The translations under genes were made by a program, and so were the position numbers. Below the pieces are notes generated by a model that saw nothing but the letters and a program-made list of their open reading frames with translations, made no database searches and was not told the DNA's origin. From Eurosta solidaginis (Eukaryota; Arthropoda; Insecta; Diptera; Tephritidae), in the NCBI RefSeq assembly GCF_040869045.1, contig NC_090319.1, positions 237,577,832 through 237,641,831 on the forward strand: DNA of 64,000 nucleotides, in the 5' to 3' direction. Below, piece after piece: positions 44,255 through 55,761 of the stretch. Position 1 is the first letter of the stretch. Every line of letters begins with the position of its first letter.

Positions 44255-45565
44255 TTACGGCCAACAATTGCGGGGGACATTTTTATCTACTATAATCACG
44301 ATATAGCCTACACGTACCGGGGGCTGTTTCGCGAACCATTTACTGCGTCGCGATATGATAGGAATATATTCTTTAATCCATCTGTTCCAAAAACTGTCAG
44401 CAAAGTTTTGAGACTGACGCCAACGTTCACGAAGGCTGGAGCTGTCGTTGCAAATAGGCTTGTAGCCACTCGACGACTCAATAAGCCGATGGTTGGGAAT
44501 AAGCGCCTCGTCATCATGACTCTCGAGCGACACAAAGGTGTGTGGTCTGGAATTGATCACAAATTCCACTTCACATAATGCATTACGTAGACTCTCGTCG
44601 TTGAAACTCGTAGATGGAAGAATATGACACACTACGTTTTTGACAGATCACACAAGTCTTTCCCACACTCCACCCATATGGGGTGCACCTGGAGGGTTGA
44701 ATGTCCATTTTATCGTGTCAGAAGATAGCGTAAGATCCGGGAAGTTGATCTCCTTGAGCTTAGCGCATATAACCTTCTCCGTCGCCTTGAAGTTAGTGCC
44801 ATTGTCTGTGAATATCTCTCTGGGATAGCCCCGTCGTGAAATAAAATAGCTTATCGCTATTATGCATGAGCTTCTGTCTAAGCTGAATACTATTTCAATG
44901 TGTATGGCACGGATTGTTAAGCACGTGAAAATTGCACCCTATCTTTTTTCGCGCCTTCTTCCTACGACCACCTGTAGGGGACCGAAATATTATATGCCGA
45001 CGTACGCGAACGTCCTCTCGAACGCGGCAAGTCTTGCCGATGGTAGAGCTGCCATTTGCGGGGCTTTCGGCATACTTCTGTTGTTTTTGCATAGCTGGCA
45101 ACAATTAAGAACATTTTTATAGAGAAGTCTAACACGTGGTATAAGGTATTGTCCGCGTACATGGTTGATATTTGATTCGTGCATTTGGTGGTGGAATTGC
45201 TCGTGAGCCGAACGTACGATAAGAAATGTGACGTAGTTAGAAGCAGACATGAATATAGCGTCTTTTCGGTTATTCATTCATTCATTAATTTATTAATCAT
45301 TTTCTTAATGCTATGTACATATTTTAAATTTCCATATTGTATTCAACACATTAACTATAACATAGGTTAAGAAAGGTAGATGGCATTTATTCAAGTTTTC
45401 CGCGCGACTCCTATTCCTGATTATACCTGTCTCGTCCAAGTAGACATCCAGAGAATAAAATTTGCTCGACCTTTTCAAAGGTTTCCCGTGCAGCAAAAAA
45501 GTTAACTCCTCGTTGAAATCTGTTTGAGCATACTTAATGAGAAAATATTGAGATTTTTGGATCAT
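44255..45565 (-). pseudogene. BEL/Pao integrase and C-terminal domain
   Basis: From 45,565 leftward: a piece before the integrase (YSLDVYLDETGIIR), then a zinc-binding HHCC module (HEQFHHQMHE... CCQLCKNN, 45,230-45,090) followed by PQMAALPSARL. After a frameshift the catalytic core shows YFGPLQVVVGRRKK, FTDNGTNF (second Asp) near 44,810 and GAPHMGGVWERLV (Glu) near 44,680. The 125-codon tail (44,255-44,632) with ALCEVEFVINSRP, FWNRWIKEYIP and VGYIVIIVDKNVPR is the domain that follows Pao integrases. The enzyme inserts the DNA copy into the genome. Several frameshifts make it non-functional. Confidence 0.83.
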
Positions 45566-46615
45566 TCCGAGGCCAATAGCTGACTTTGTTCTTTTAGATA
45601 ATATTTTTGAATGTAGTTTTTGTATGTAGAGCTATAAAGGTCGCTACTGCTCTATACAAGCGTCCCCAGTTAGAAAAGTATTTAACGTGCAGCTTAATAT
45701 TTCGTAATGGTATAATTTCAATTTGTAAACAATAGTGTCTGAGCTCCTTTAAGTCAGCATCATTTGAGTTTACGTCGGTGCAATGCGGCCAGTTCTTCTG
45801 CTCTAACGCTAAAAACTCCGGCCCTTCAAACCATGGCTTGTAGGCCGTAACAGTAGGGCTAGTTATTTTAGTCGGCGGGATTCTATTTCGAGGTTATCCA
45901 CCTCTATTGATCTGCATTTGATATCTCGAGTATATGCCCTATGCATAACGTATTGAGGAAAGTTTCTGGAATCCATCCGGATCCACTGCAATATCGTTTT
46001 CCACCAAAGCATAGAGGTTATGCCAATTCGTTGCACACTGGCTGCCGTAGAGACCAGTCGGGTGCGAACAACCGCTGCCTGTAATTGCAGCCTCGGGATT
46101 GACAATGGCTTGGGGGTGCGACTTTGGATATTGCCGCCGCTGAGGTGACAGAGACATCGTTGTCTTTTAGTATTCTTAAATAGCAAAAAGCTGCATACAC
46201 GTTTTCTCCCGCATCGACGAAGTTGTACATCGTCTGCCTCTTTAAGTAATGAGGAATAACAGCGAGGAATTTGTACAGCAGTTATAAATTGCACCATAGT
46301 TTTCCAATGGTACCATTTGTCGTAAAGTTTGTCATATAAGGGATCGTCCCAGACAATACCGGACCGCCACACATCTTGGAGAATTTTCAATCCTACAGTG
46401 TAGCAGTTGACGAACCCCAAAGGAGAACCTCTCTTTTTGTAGTCGCCAAGTTTTCACCTGAAAATATACTTGAAATTGTCACTAGTTGGATGCCAAAACA
46501 TACCCAGTATCTTTGTAGTAGACGCCGTGTACCGACAAGGGGTGATCCGTCAATTTATCAAGCAAGGGTTTGCAGTTTGAGGACCAACCGCGAATATCGA
46601 ACCCAGCTGCACGGT
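45566..46615 (-). pseudogene. BEL/Pao RNase H and connection region
   Basis: The 185-codon frame 45,863-46,420 carries QDVWRSGIVWDD (end of the reverse transcriptase connection) and, in overlapping shifted frames, NFVDAGENVYAAFCYLR-like and RLQLQAAV phrases typical of Pao RNase H. The region 46,430-46,615 links it to the reverse transcriptase with poor reading. Catalytic residues cannot be confirmed because of frame changes. Confidence 0.65.
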
Positions 46616-47481
46616 TTATATATCCTTAACCTGTGTAGCCAATTTTAGGGCGCATTTTACGTCGTCTTCGCTGCCGATGAAATCGTCGACGTAATGATTT
46701 TTCTTTATGGATTCCGCTGCAAGTGGAAATTCATCGCCGAATTTATCTGCATTTTTATCACGTTCGAAATGAGCTATGCAAGGAGCGCAGTTGAGACCAA
46801 ATGTCCGAGCTTGCATAACATAAACGATGTTTCGGATCGTCCCTGTCATCGCGCCATACAAATCGCTGAGCGTGCATTTCCGTTTCTCGAACCTTTCTGC
46901 GGTGAAACATTTCGGCAATGTTTCCACATACAGCAACTCTACCGACCCTAAACGCTAGCAAGATTTGTACAAGTAGGTTCAGCAGATCAGGACCAGTTAA
47001 GAGAAAATATTTTAGTGATTCTCCATTAGTTTTCGCAGCAGCGTAGCACCATAGAAATTTTACCAGGTTTATTGGGGTCTTTAACGACGAATGTTGGTAA
47101 GTACCAAACTTTCTTTCTGGGAATTTAAATCTCAGCTGTCGATAGCTTGTTCGCGTACCCCTTGCTGACCAAGTTGTTAATCTGCTGTTGCATGATAGAT
47201 CGCAGGGTAGGATCTTTAGCAAATTTCTTTTCTAAGCACATCAGACGTCGTATTGCATTTGGATAAATGTCAGGCAGAGGCGCATTTATATCTCGCCACA
47301 ACAACCCAATCTCGTAACGGTCGCCAAGTTGCTGGTACGTGGTGGTCATGATATTTAAAGCTTTAACACCATCCTTTGAAAGCATCTCCTTTGATTTTGA
47401 TGACTCCTGTGCGAAGAATTCCTTCACTATTTCATGCAGGTGATCGTATTTCAGTTGGCAGTCACACGTATGAACATTCAT
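46616..47481 (-). pseudogene. BEL/Pao reverse transcriptase
   Basis: Starts with HMNVHTCDCQLKYDHLHEIVK and WRDINAPLPDIYPNA (47,481-47,125), the leader of Pao polymerases, then PTFVVKDPNKPGKIS after a frameshift, FGLNCAPCIAHF and NHYVDDFIGS, the YVDD catalytic box near 46,690. It copies element RNA in cytoplasmic particles. At least two frameshifts occur, near 47,120 and 46,930. Confidence 0.83.
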
Positions 47482-47572
47482 ATGAAATTTGTCGTTTTGG
47501 TTTCTCTCACACCCCTGCAGTGTTCAACCCAAACGCGACTGGGAGGCTATTGGCCGACATCAGGCACCTTCT

Positions 47573-48291
47573 TTAACTTTTAAGCGCAACGGCCAACTTC
47601 CAATTATCAGCACCAATAACTACCGACAGTTTTGTGTTATTGTACGATTCGTTGGGAAGCCCCCTAAGGTACTGATATTTCGATTGCATATCAGTTGTGT
47701 TAAGCGACTCTACTAGGAAATCAAGGTTATCCACCGTGCGTACATTTTCCAGTGTGAATTTATGATTGAGGGTCCTACCCGAAATTTCTATGGACGCCTT
47801 TTCAGAGTCTTCTTCGATGCGAGTGGTATTAACAGTCCAACGCAAACATAGAGTTCCCTTTTCACCTTTTACGCCAAGTTTGTTAAACACTTCCCTTTCT
47901 ATAAGAGTCGCTGACGAGCCTTCGTCTAAGAATGCGTGAACATCGACCACTGTATTGCCTGAATACAAACGAACAGGTAAAATTCTAAAAAGGGACGCGA
48001 CTCCTCGTGGTTACTGTTGTGATTGTTAACTTGTTCAATTGATACCTCGGCGTATTTGTGTAGTAGAGGGTGGTGTTTTGTAGTGCAGTGCTCTATTCCA
48101 CATGCTTTGTTTATGAAACATTTGCGTCTATGCGAACCAAGACATTGCCGGCAAAGATTGTTGGCTTTAACTACTTCCCATCTACGTGGTAAAGCAAACC
48201 TTTTAAATATTTCACACTGTGGCACTTTATGGTCGTAGCCGTTACATATGCAACATTGTTTGTTAGCTGTATTATAAGATACTGACTTCAA
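47573..48291 (-). pseudogene. BEL/Pao zinc knuckles and aspartic protease
   Basis: The frame 47,926-48,291 begins with CCICNGYDHKVPQCEIFKRF and NNLCRQCLGSHRRKC, the two Cys/His knuckles that precede Pao proteases. The next frame (47,573-47,968) has VDVHAFLDEGSSATLIE; LDEGS is the usual active-site form of this family, where Glu follows the catalytic Asp. NLDFLVE and VVIGADNW follow. A frameshift near 47,950 separates the two parts. The protease would cleave the polyprotein. The knuckles bind RNA or DNA. Confidence 0.8.
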
Positions 48292-49591
48292 CTATTTTGC
48301 ACTACTTGCAATGGTATGGGCGTTAACCGTGGCATTGATCTTTCCTGGTGCCAAGTTGACAAATCTGCTAGCCGCTTCTGCTAGACTGAATATCCAGTCA
48401 CTAAATTGCTTCACGATCGGAATAGTATTATCTTTTGGATGGAGAGCCCAGTTCATCTTATAATTATTGTAGAGTTTATCGACGAATTCCTTAAATAATA
48501 GTGGATTATGGAGATGCATATGCATCTGGCAACTTTTAATAGTATTGCAATATTTCTGACAAAAAGCGCGAAATCAAAAAGGCGTTCCAATTTATCTTTT
48601 GGAGGGGGCATTGCTCGAGCTCTATTGCTCATGCGTTCAAGTATGTACTCCGGCTTTCCAAAACACATTCTTAAAGTACGAATAATATCGGGGACCATTG
48701 CAGGCAGGAACAGTTTCGCTCTAACCATATCGCGAGCTTTACCCTTGAGACAGGCTTGGAGCCTTATGAGATTTTCCGCGTAGCTATATCCGGCAACAGC
48801 TGTAATATTTTCAAAATTGCTGATAAAAGTGACCATTCCTCTGGGTCGCCATTAAATATAGGAAGCTGCTTTGGGATCGCTTGCCTTGCCACTAGTTGCG
48901 AATGTGACGGTTCTACACTCTGCGAGAATGGAGAAAAACAATAGAAGGAAGCTCACTGCATTGTGACAAAATTCTGTATTTGCTATCCAAATATTGTTGT
49001 TGTATCTCCATTTCTTCTTTAAGACGCTCTAATTGAAGGTTTCGCTGTATGTCGTACTTATCACAATTGTCGTTTAATGCACTCACTTGTTGACGTGGCA
49101 CTGTATTTGCATTAATACAATATCTACGGGGTGCGTCGACGACTTTACCGTAAAGGGTGTTTGCGGAATTGTATGCGAGGCAGCATTCGTAAAAGTCGTG
49201 CTTACAAGGTTGTGATGTTGCGAAGTTAAAAATTTTTTGTTACAGGCACTGCGATGACCTCAGCAATAGGTGTTGGGATAACCGTGGTGGCTGTTGTGGT
49301 CAGAGTTGACGCCCTTACGATCGTTCCCAATATTTGCGCTGTTGTAACTGGTTGACACAGTGGAACATATTGCGTATGCCCGTTACTTTTATTAGTATTT
49401 GGTGATGATGAAGCTGTTGGTTGAGCAGTTGTAGCTAATACGTCGCGCCTACACCCGACGCAGCTCCAGCTAACGTCAGCAACATTGATGTCCACTCCGA
49501 CGCACTCGAAATGATACCACGAATTACAGGCGTCACACTGGACCATTCGCTCATTGTCCACCTCTTCACATACTTGACAATGTTGATCCAT
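48292..49591 (-). pseudogene. BEL/Pao gag with an N-terminal PHD finger
   Basis: Starts at Met 49,591. Residues about 3-46 form a C4HC3 PHD finger: CQVC, MVQCDAC, WYHFEC and SWSCVGC are all present. A Thr/Ser-rich linker follows to 49,226. After a frameshift come a coiled-coil-like stretch (QRNLQLERLKEEMEIQQQYL, near 49,010), FNGDPEEWSLFISNFE near 48,850, KARDMVRAKLFLP and ERMSNRARAMPPPKDKLERL, all typical of Pao gag. It ends near 48,292 before the knuckles. PHD fingers usually read histone H3 tails; here it could steer integration (inference). No intact reading frame remains across the protein. Confidence 0.82.
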
Positions 49592-49655
49592 GTTAATTGG
49601 TTTTAACTCGCTTTATTGGTTTTAATCTCGAATTACACTTTAAAGTTTAAAAAAT

Positions 49656-49780
49656 TGTTGCGTTCATTTAACGCACCTGTTTTTCAGGAAAAATAAGAAC
49701 AAAGATTTTTAATAAGCGGATGCTTTTAAACTTTAACTTTATTCGTTTCTTCTAATAAACTAGACATTTTTATAAAGTTA
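49656..49780 (-). repeat. Right (5') LTR of the BEL/Pao element, truncated
   Basis: Homologous to 43,739 onward; ends where the CTAG terminus of the next element begins. In the intact LTR the next base is T, so insertion between A and T fits Helitron targeting. Confidence 0.65.
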
Positions 49781-51408
49781 CTAGCAGACCCGGCAGACGT
49801 TGCTCTGCCCTAAATTTGGCCTATCTGCATACATTTTAATAAGCTTTTCCGTCTAACTCTGCCCTACCCCTCTACACTTTTTCCTAATCTTTTTATTCAC
49901 TCCTCCCTCCGTTCGATTCATCTCCATCTTCGTCTCATTCTATCTCTTTCTCAGTCTCCTTCTCTCTTTTCTCTTCTCTCAAGTTTTTCTGCTCCTTCTT
50001 CATGTCTAATTGCCAGTCCCAGAGGGTGGTATGTATTTTGTTCCTGTCCCATTCCGAGTCTCAGTCCCAGTCCCACTCCGAGTCTCAGTTTCAGTCCCAG
50101 TCCTAGTCCTAATCCCAGTCCCAGTCCGCCTCTGGTATACTTCCCGGAAAAAAGCATCGTAAATACTAATATAGGGAAATTTATATACGAAATTTCGAAA
50201 TCGAATAGGACATATGTAAACAGGTATGTGGGTATTATTAATTCTTGTCTTTATTACGGCTTCGCATGCATATTTATCAGGTTTGCCAGACTGATGCGAC
50301 TAAATCGAATATCACAATGAACTTTAGAGCTCTTAGCAACAGCTTTCATTTGATATCCATAATACACATATATACTAGGTGTATCTTACTCTCTCACTTA
50401 CTCTGTATTATAGCACACATCAACAGCTTTCATTTGATATCCATATTGTATAAACACATTCTAGGGGTACCCGTGTCCACGTTTTGGGCTATATCTCGAG
50501 ACCCTAGCCTCCCAGTTGTATGAAAATTATCCTGTACTATAGCACACATCAACAGCTTTTATTTGATATCCATATTGTATAAACACATTCTAGGGGTACC
50601 CGTGTCCACGTTTTGGGCTATATCTCGAGACCCTAGCCTCCCAGTTTTATGAAAATTATCCTGTACTATAACACTCATCAACAGTTTTCATTCGATATCC
50701 ATATTGTATAAAAACATTGTAGGGGTACCCGGGTCCACGTTTTGGGCTATATCTCGAGACCCTAGCCTCCCAGTTTTATGAAAATTATCCTGTACTATAA
50801 CACTCATCAACAGTTTTCATTCGATATCCATATTGTATAAAAACATTGTAGGGGTACACTGGTCCACGTTTTGGGCTATATCTCGAGACCCTAGCCTCCC
50901 AGTTTTATGAAAATTATCCTGTACTATAACACTCATCAACAGTTTTCATTCGATATCCATATTGTATAAAAACATTGTAGGGGTACCCGGGTCCACGTTT
51001 TGGGCTATATCTCGAGACCCTAGCCTCCCAGTTTTATGAAAATTATCCTGTACTATAACACTCATCAACAGTTTTCATTCGATATCCATATTGTATAAAA
51101 ACATTGTAGGGGTACCCGGGTCCACGTTTTGGGCTATATCTCGAGACCCTAGCCTCCCAGTTGTATGAAAATTATCCTGTACTATAGCACACATCAACAG
51201 CTTTCATTTGATATCCATATTGTATAAACACATTCTAGTGTCTTCGTTTTGATCTTAAGACCCTAGGCACGTAGCGAAAAGAAAGGTAGATGTTGGCCGA
51301 TTCTCAGACCTTCCCAATATGCTCACAAAATTTCCTGAGAATCGGTTCAGCCGTGTCGGAGGAGTACAACCTGTAACACCGTGACAGAAAATTTTATATA
51401 TTAGAAGA
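49781..51408 (-). mobile_element. Non-autonomous Helitron-like element, family B, copy 1
   Basis: The 5' end is on the right. Minus-strand reading begins TCTTCTAATATATAAAATTTT and later CTCCTCCGACACGGCTGAACC, a start common in insect Helitron-like elements, and ends ACGTCTGCCGGGTCTGCTAG, a CTRR-type terminus with a preceding GC-rich stretch. Inside are a 129-bp array (50,380-51,240) and a GACTGG-type microsatellite (50,040-50,130). No protein is encoded. It interrupts the BEL/Pao LTR, hence is younger. The end resembles the CTAG terminus of the helicase remnant at 35,690. Confidence 0.75.
50380..51240 (-). repeat. Array of about seven units of exactly 129 bp
   Basis: CAGTTKTATGAAAATTATCC starts at 50,513, 50,642, 50,771, 50,900, 51,029 and 51,158: five intervals of exactly 129. 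Units share TATATCTCGAGACCCTAGCC and differ by a few bases, the middle ones being almost identical. The unit aligns with that of family A arrays (shared order: ATATGG-ATATCAAATGAAAG, GAGATAT, CCCCTAGAATG on the opposite strand). Confidence 0.93.
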
Positions 51409-51414
51409 TATTAA

Positions 51415-52068
51415 AATTGGTATATGTCCGATTTCTTCGATTTTCAATAGCGATGGCAGATCAGTGCCAAGATAACAAATTTCAATAAGATATCTAAAAA
51501 CTTATAAGTTATAGTGTTCATAGACGGACGTACGGACGGACATGTCTATGGCAATGGCCTTATTTTTTCACCCTGACCATTTTGATATGGAATTCAAAAT
51601 TTAACTCGATTAGTTTATGCCGTTATGCCCCAGCGGGTTAGCGGGTTAGGATATACCCGCGGTAGGTATGCCTGTCGTAAGAGGCGACTAAAATACCAAA
51701 TACATTCAAAGGTTTGTGTAGCGCAACCATTTCAGGTTGCCAGCGCAATATATAGCTTCTCCAAACCCAATTGGCAACCTCACCTATCCGTGGCGAATCC
51801 TGTTTCATTAACAACCGAGGCTCTGGCGACACCGAACTCCTCATGGATCTAGGGGCTGGGAGGGCGGCATGGCCTGGAAGGTCGCATGTGGTCATAACAA
51901 ATCGTTCCCGAGATGGTCGGGCTGGTACGGGTACGTATCGGATCTGCATCCGGCTAAGAACCATTAACATCGATAACACTCCCCAAAGCCTTCGGGGAGT
52001 GTCTTTATCGCTAAACAACAACAACAGCAACAAATTACACTTTTTCGAGCATTGCTCAGCTAAGTATT
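51415..52068 (-). mobile_element. DINE-like family A fragment 6, split by a SINE-like element
   Basis: 51,415-51,627 and 52,032-52,068 follow the family A order (GGACGGACATG, ACTCGATTAGTTTATGCCGT, then GAGCATTGCTCAGC). The interruption is exactly the element at 51,628-52,031, as shown by comparison with copy 4 near 22,080. Confidence 0.65.
51628..52031 (+). mobile_element. Full-length CAA-tailed SINE-like element
   Basis: Starts CCAGCGGGTTAGCGGGTTAG and contains GGTAGGTATGCCTGTCGTAA, then the part shared with 14,951-15,264. It ends with a perfect 9-bp hairpin (51,976-51,984 with 51,994-52,002) and CAACAACAACAGCAACA. No tRNA-like head is obvious, and no coding capacity, so the RNA polymerase used is unclear. 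Insertion into a family A element dates it as later. Confidence 0.78.
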
Positions 52069-53458
52069 ATTACGAAAGGCCCATTTTCGAATGTCCATGG
52101 ATGTATTTAGGAAGCTAACTCTGTAACTTGGAAAACAGAGAAATAACTTTTTTGCTGTGGCTCAATGCCTTAAAAAAATTGGTTTGGTCCAATATTCCAA
52201 AAAAATGTATTTCGCAGTATAGAATTCTTATTAAAATTGTTTCCTCAATTTAACAAATTTTCTATTCTTTTATATTAAAGACAGTTGCACATTTGGCAGA
52301 TTTCCCTGTTTTAAGAAATAGATCTTTCTTTGTAGACAAAATATTCGCTTCCTGTCGGACACATTTTTTTTTTCGCATAAACACCGATTGTATTTAAGAA
52401 GTAGTAAGTAATTTATAATGGAGTCCATAGAATGGTGGATTTGCCGGTCAGCCTAGTGCACCTCTGGATATATAAAGAGTTCGAAGTGAAAGTTTTCCAT
52501 AACAAATTAATTTTAACTAAACAAGTGCGCAGCAGCAGTCCAAACATAACTACACGCTGCTGCCAATCACAGCGTTTCCAAAATGAAAATGACAACATGC
52601 CAGACTATAATACTAACAAAAAGGAAATACCGGTTAAAAAAGTAATTGTGGAAAAAAACGAATGTGGACATCAGGTGTCGCAGCAATTTACCTTCATTGT
52701 TCATTTAATTTTGCACAGTACTTAACCGCAGTATGCCATTCCACGCATTTGCCTTCAAAACAGAATTATGGTAAAATGTTCATTTCTATTGAAAAAGGGT
52801 TGATTTTATGTTTCATATTGCACAAATCGATGGGATGTTTTCTTAAAACTGATCAAACAACATAAAAAATTTAAACAGCCCTCAATATAATAACCCATTT
52901 CCCAAGCGTAATTGTAGTGTAAAAAAAGTTAATGGTAGTGGGTACAACATAGAGAAAAAGAGAAAGTTTTAAAATAAAAAAAAAATTTATAAAAAAAGAT
53001 CTTTGCACTGAAGGTAATGCCTTGGCCGCTGTGTCGCATATGTCGCGGACATATTTCGCGCAATATATATTTGGAATGTTTTTAGCATGTTATTGAAACT
53101 TATTTGTATTCAATAAAAATTTAATTGAAACATCATCAATCTTCTGTTATTAAAACCTTATATATACATACAACCAGGGCCATAGAGAGAAAATCCGGGC
53201 CCGGGACTAAACAATTTACGGGCCGCCTATAAAAAATCCACCAATACATTCGATTAATTTGATTAAATGGCGTCTCAGTCATTATTCATTATTGATGGAT
53301 TACATCAAAACAAAATTTTGCTACATCAACTAAATGATTTTTTACTAAGAGCTGAAAATAAAATTAACACAGAATATTTACTATTTATACTGTTTTATTG
53401 TAACGTAGAAATAAAATTCTCTTTTAACAGCCACGTATTGTTTTAAAATTTAAATAAT
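52069..53458. other. Unassigned interval with one small open frame
   Basis: A plus frame at 52,432-52,725 (97 codons, MVDLPVSLVHLWIYKEF...) has no recognised domain and no clear promoter or codon bias; it may be chance or a transposase scrap. The remainder is A+T-rich. GGGCCCGGGAC lies at 53,198. Confidence 0.35.
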
Positions 53459-53541
53459 GATGTATATTGGAACGATTTTCCGTCATCCCTTGTCAAATTT
53501 GGTTTTGAGACAAACGGGTTTCGGCGTTGTACCATCATCAG
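53459..53541 (-). mobile_element. Partial second copy of the hammerhead-bearing fold-back
   Basis: 53,459-53,494 equals one arm of the 27,519 element. The next 47 bases, read on the minus strand, hold CTGATGATGGTACAACGCCG followed by AAACCCG. CTGATGA is intact here (CTGACGA in the other copy). The second arm is missing. The pair closing stem II would be U with C, so ribozyme activity is doubtful. Confidence 0.6.
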
Positions 53542-54307
53542 GTGTATTACATATATGAGCACAATGAATTATTTTAAGATGACTTTTAAACTTTTCACGG
53601 TTTCGAAATCTTTTTTACAAATAAAGCATAACAGTTTAAAATCTTCTAGATATTTATAAGTTTTATTTCTATTACCCACGGTTAAGTTTGTATAATTACC
53701 CGTTTAGCTGCTTAGTGTTGAAATTTTTGGAACGCTAATTGCTATGAACCGCAAGCAACAATTCAAATACTCCGATTAACCTTAATAAAAATTGGGAAGG
53801 CTTTATACATTGATTTTAAAATGTTTGAATCATTTGTTTGCTTACCTGGTCTCTAGAATCGCTAAAAAAATTTTTATTTATAAGAAAAACTACTAAGAAT
53901 TTATAAATTTGCTGCGTTGTGACTTTTGACTTTGAATTGGAAGCACAGAATGAACATAAATGGCGTGATCTTCACCTAATTTGAAATTCTACAAATATTT
54001 TGTTAGATTAAACAAGTTTCTTAGGTAATACAGCAAGTTACCTAAGATAACTTGGTAAAAATAAACAGGTTATTAGGTAGTTTAAAGAAGTTTCCTAGGT
54101 CTAATTACAAATTACCAAAGATAACTTCTAAAAGTAAGCATCAAATTTGTTAGGTTAACCAAGTTTTATAGGTGTTTGGGCGATGACTCAACTCACCCAA
54201 GGCCCTTCTCGACGGGCCTGGCCATATGTAACAAGCCTTGTATGAGGTTCGACTTTTTTGCTGCGAAGTTTATGTACATACAAAGAACCTCTGATATTCT
54301 ATACATA
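53542..54307. other. Unassigned interval
   Basis: A+T-rich. Between 53,990 and 54,165 a phrase of the type AAGTTTCYTAGGTAAT returns in loose 40-60-base repeats. No gene. Confidence 0.35.
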
Positions 54308-55103
54308 CTAGCAGACCCGGCAGACGTTGTTCTACCCTAAATTTGGCCTACCTGCATACATTTTAAAAAGCTTTTTCCATCTAACTCTGCCCTCCCCCTC
54401 TTCACTTTTCCTAATCCTTTTATTCACTCCTCCCTCCGTCTTTTTCGCTTCATCTATCTCCATCTTCGTCTCTTCTTATCTCGTTTGTTCCAGTCCGAGT
54501 ACCACTCCGAGTCTCAGTCCCAGTCCTAGTCCTAATCCCAGTCCCAGTCCGTCTCTGGTGCGAAAAAAGGATCGTAAACACTAATATAGGCAAATGTATA
54601 TACCAAATTTCAGGCAAATCGAATAGGACGTATGTAAATAGGTATGTGGGTATTATTAATTCATGTCTCTATTTCGGCTTCGCATGCATATTTATCAGTT
54701 TTGCAGGTTTATGCGACTAAATCGAATATCACAATGAAAATTACTTTATAGCTCTCATCAACAGCTTTCATTTGATATCCATAGTGTATAAACACATTCT
54801 AGGGGTACCCGGGTCCACGTTTTGGGCTATATCTCGAGACCCTAGCCCCCCAGTTGTATAAAAATTATCCTGTACTATAGCACTCATCAACAGCTCTCAT
54901 TTGATATCCATATTGTATAAACTCATTCTAGGGGTACCCGGGTCCACGTTTTGGACCTAGCCTCCCAGCGGTATGAATAATAGATGTTGGCCGATTCTCA
55001 GACCTATTCAATATACTCATAAAATTTAATGAGAATCGGTCAAGCCGTTTTGGAGGAGTACGGAAGCGAACATTGTGACACGAGAATTTTATATATACGA
55101 AGA
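54308..55103 (-). mobile_element. Non-autonomous Helitron-like element, family B, copy 2
   Basis: CTAG terminus at 54,308-54,311 and the 5' start at 55,103 (minus strand TCTTCGTATATATAAAATTC, TCGTGTCACAATGTTCG). Same layout as copy 1 but with only two repeat units, giving 796 bases. The microsatellite (CAGTCC-type, 54,490-54,555) is present. Confidence 0.75.
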
Positions 55104-55540
55104 TATCCTTTATTATATTGTTATATATTTTTTAACGAAAGTTGTATGAAATTATTATACACCACAATTTGTTCAATTGCTTTTGATATACACACTAGAG
55201 ATACACGCCGCCGATAAATGCCGCCGCCGCCGATTTTTGTTGTTTTTCGCACGCCGCCACCGAATGTCAAAAATATCGGCGCGGCGGCGGCGGCGTCCGG
55301 TGCGTTACTATATTTTCTACTCGTTTAAGACTGTTTGGGCCATTTATTGTTTATGTCGAAAATTGGTCAGATATGATCGAAAGTGACATCAGCGTATGCG
55401 CATCACTGCCAGTTTTAAGAAACTAATGCGAAATTTAACTCTTTCTAACCGTTCAAAAGCTATTTAAAAAAAAGACACTTTCAATGCTAGCTTAACACGG
55501 ATCTTGCATCACCCAATTCACCTAGTTATTAAATCAAAAC
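55104..55540. other. Spacer with a GCC-repeat tract
   Basis: 55,205-55,305 contains CGCCGCCGATAAATGCCGCC and further GCC/GGC runs that can pair with each other. The motif CGCCG-TGATAAACGCCGCCG also occurs near 6,480, so this is a dispersed repeat. No gene. Confidence 0.45.
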
Positions 55541-55730
55541 TGTTATGTATGAAACGAGATGGCAGCGCCACGACAATAAATTATTTATATATACATCTGG
55601 CAACTGTGTTGCCAGAACATTCTTTATCTTATTCTTTATTACTTTTTTATCTTTCAATTGATATACTTTTACGCATTAACTTTAAAATGTAACAATTAAC
55701 TTATTTCATTAATTAAATAAACACTCATAT
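55541..55730 (+). repeat. 5' LTR of the Gypsy-type element
   Basis: 190 bases. Contains ATAAATTATTTATATATACA and ends before an A run. Differs from the 3' LTR at about five positions (97 percent identity by eye). Confidence 0.95.
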
Positions 55731-55738
55731 AAAAAAAG

Positions 55739-55752
55739 TGGTGTCAGAAGTG
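55739..55752 (+). promoter_or_regulatory. Primer binding site for tRNA-Leu
   Basis: TGGTGTCAGAAGTG is complementary to the CCA-bearing 3' end of tRNA-Leu as I recall it. It lies eight bases after the LTR, where minus-strand DNA synthesis would begin. Confidence 0.75.
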
Positions 55753-55761
55753 TATTTAAAA

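Larger units (their letters stand above)
43739..49780 (-). mobile_element. Nearly full-length BEL/Pao LTR retrotransposon
   Basis: Minus-strand gag, protease, reverse transcriptase, RNase H and integrase occur in canonical Pao order. The LTR start TGTT..TTAACGC and TTTTCAGGAAAAATAAGA occurs at 43,739 and 49,656, so both LTRs are partly present. Where the left LTR ends is unclear (about 43,990-44,090). The right LTR is cut after about 125 bases by a Helitron-like element at 49,781, and the expected LTR remainder is not found beyond it. Every coding part carries frameshifts or stops. Confidence 0.88.

Noticed and set aside
51771..52118. 115-codon plus-strand frame
   Set aside because: It spans a SINE-like element and its flank, and the homologous copy at 14,951-15,264 does not keep the frame.
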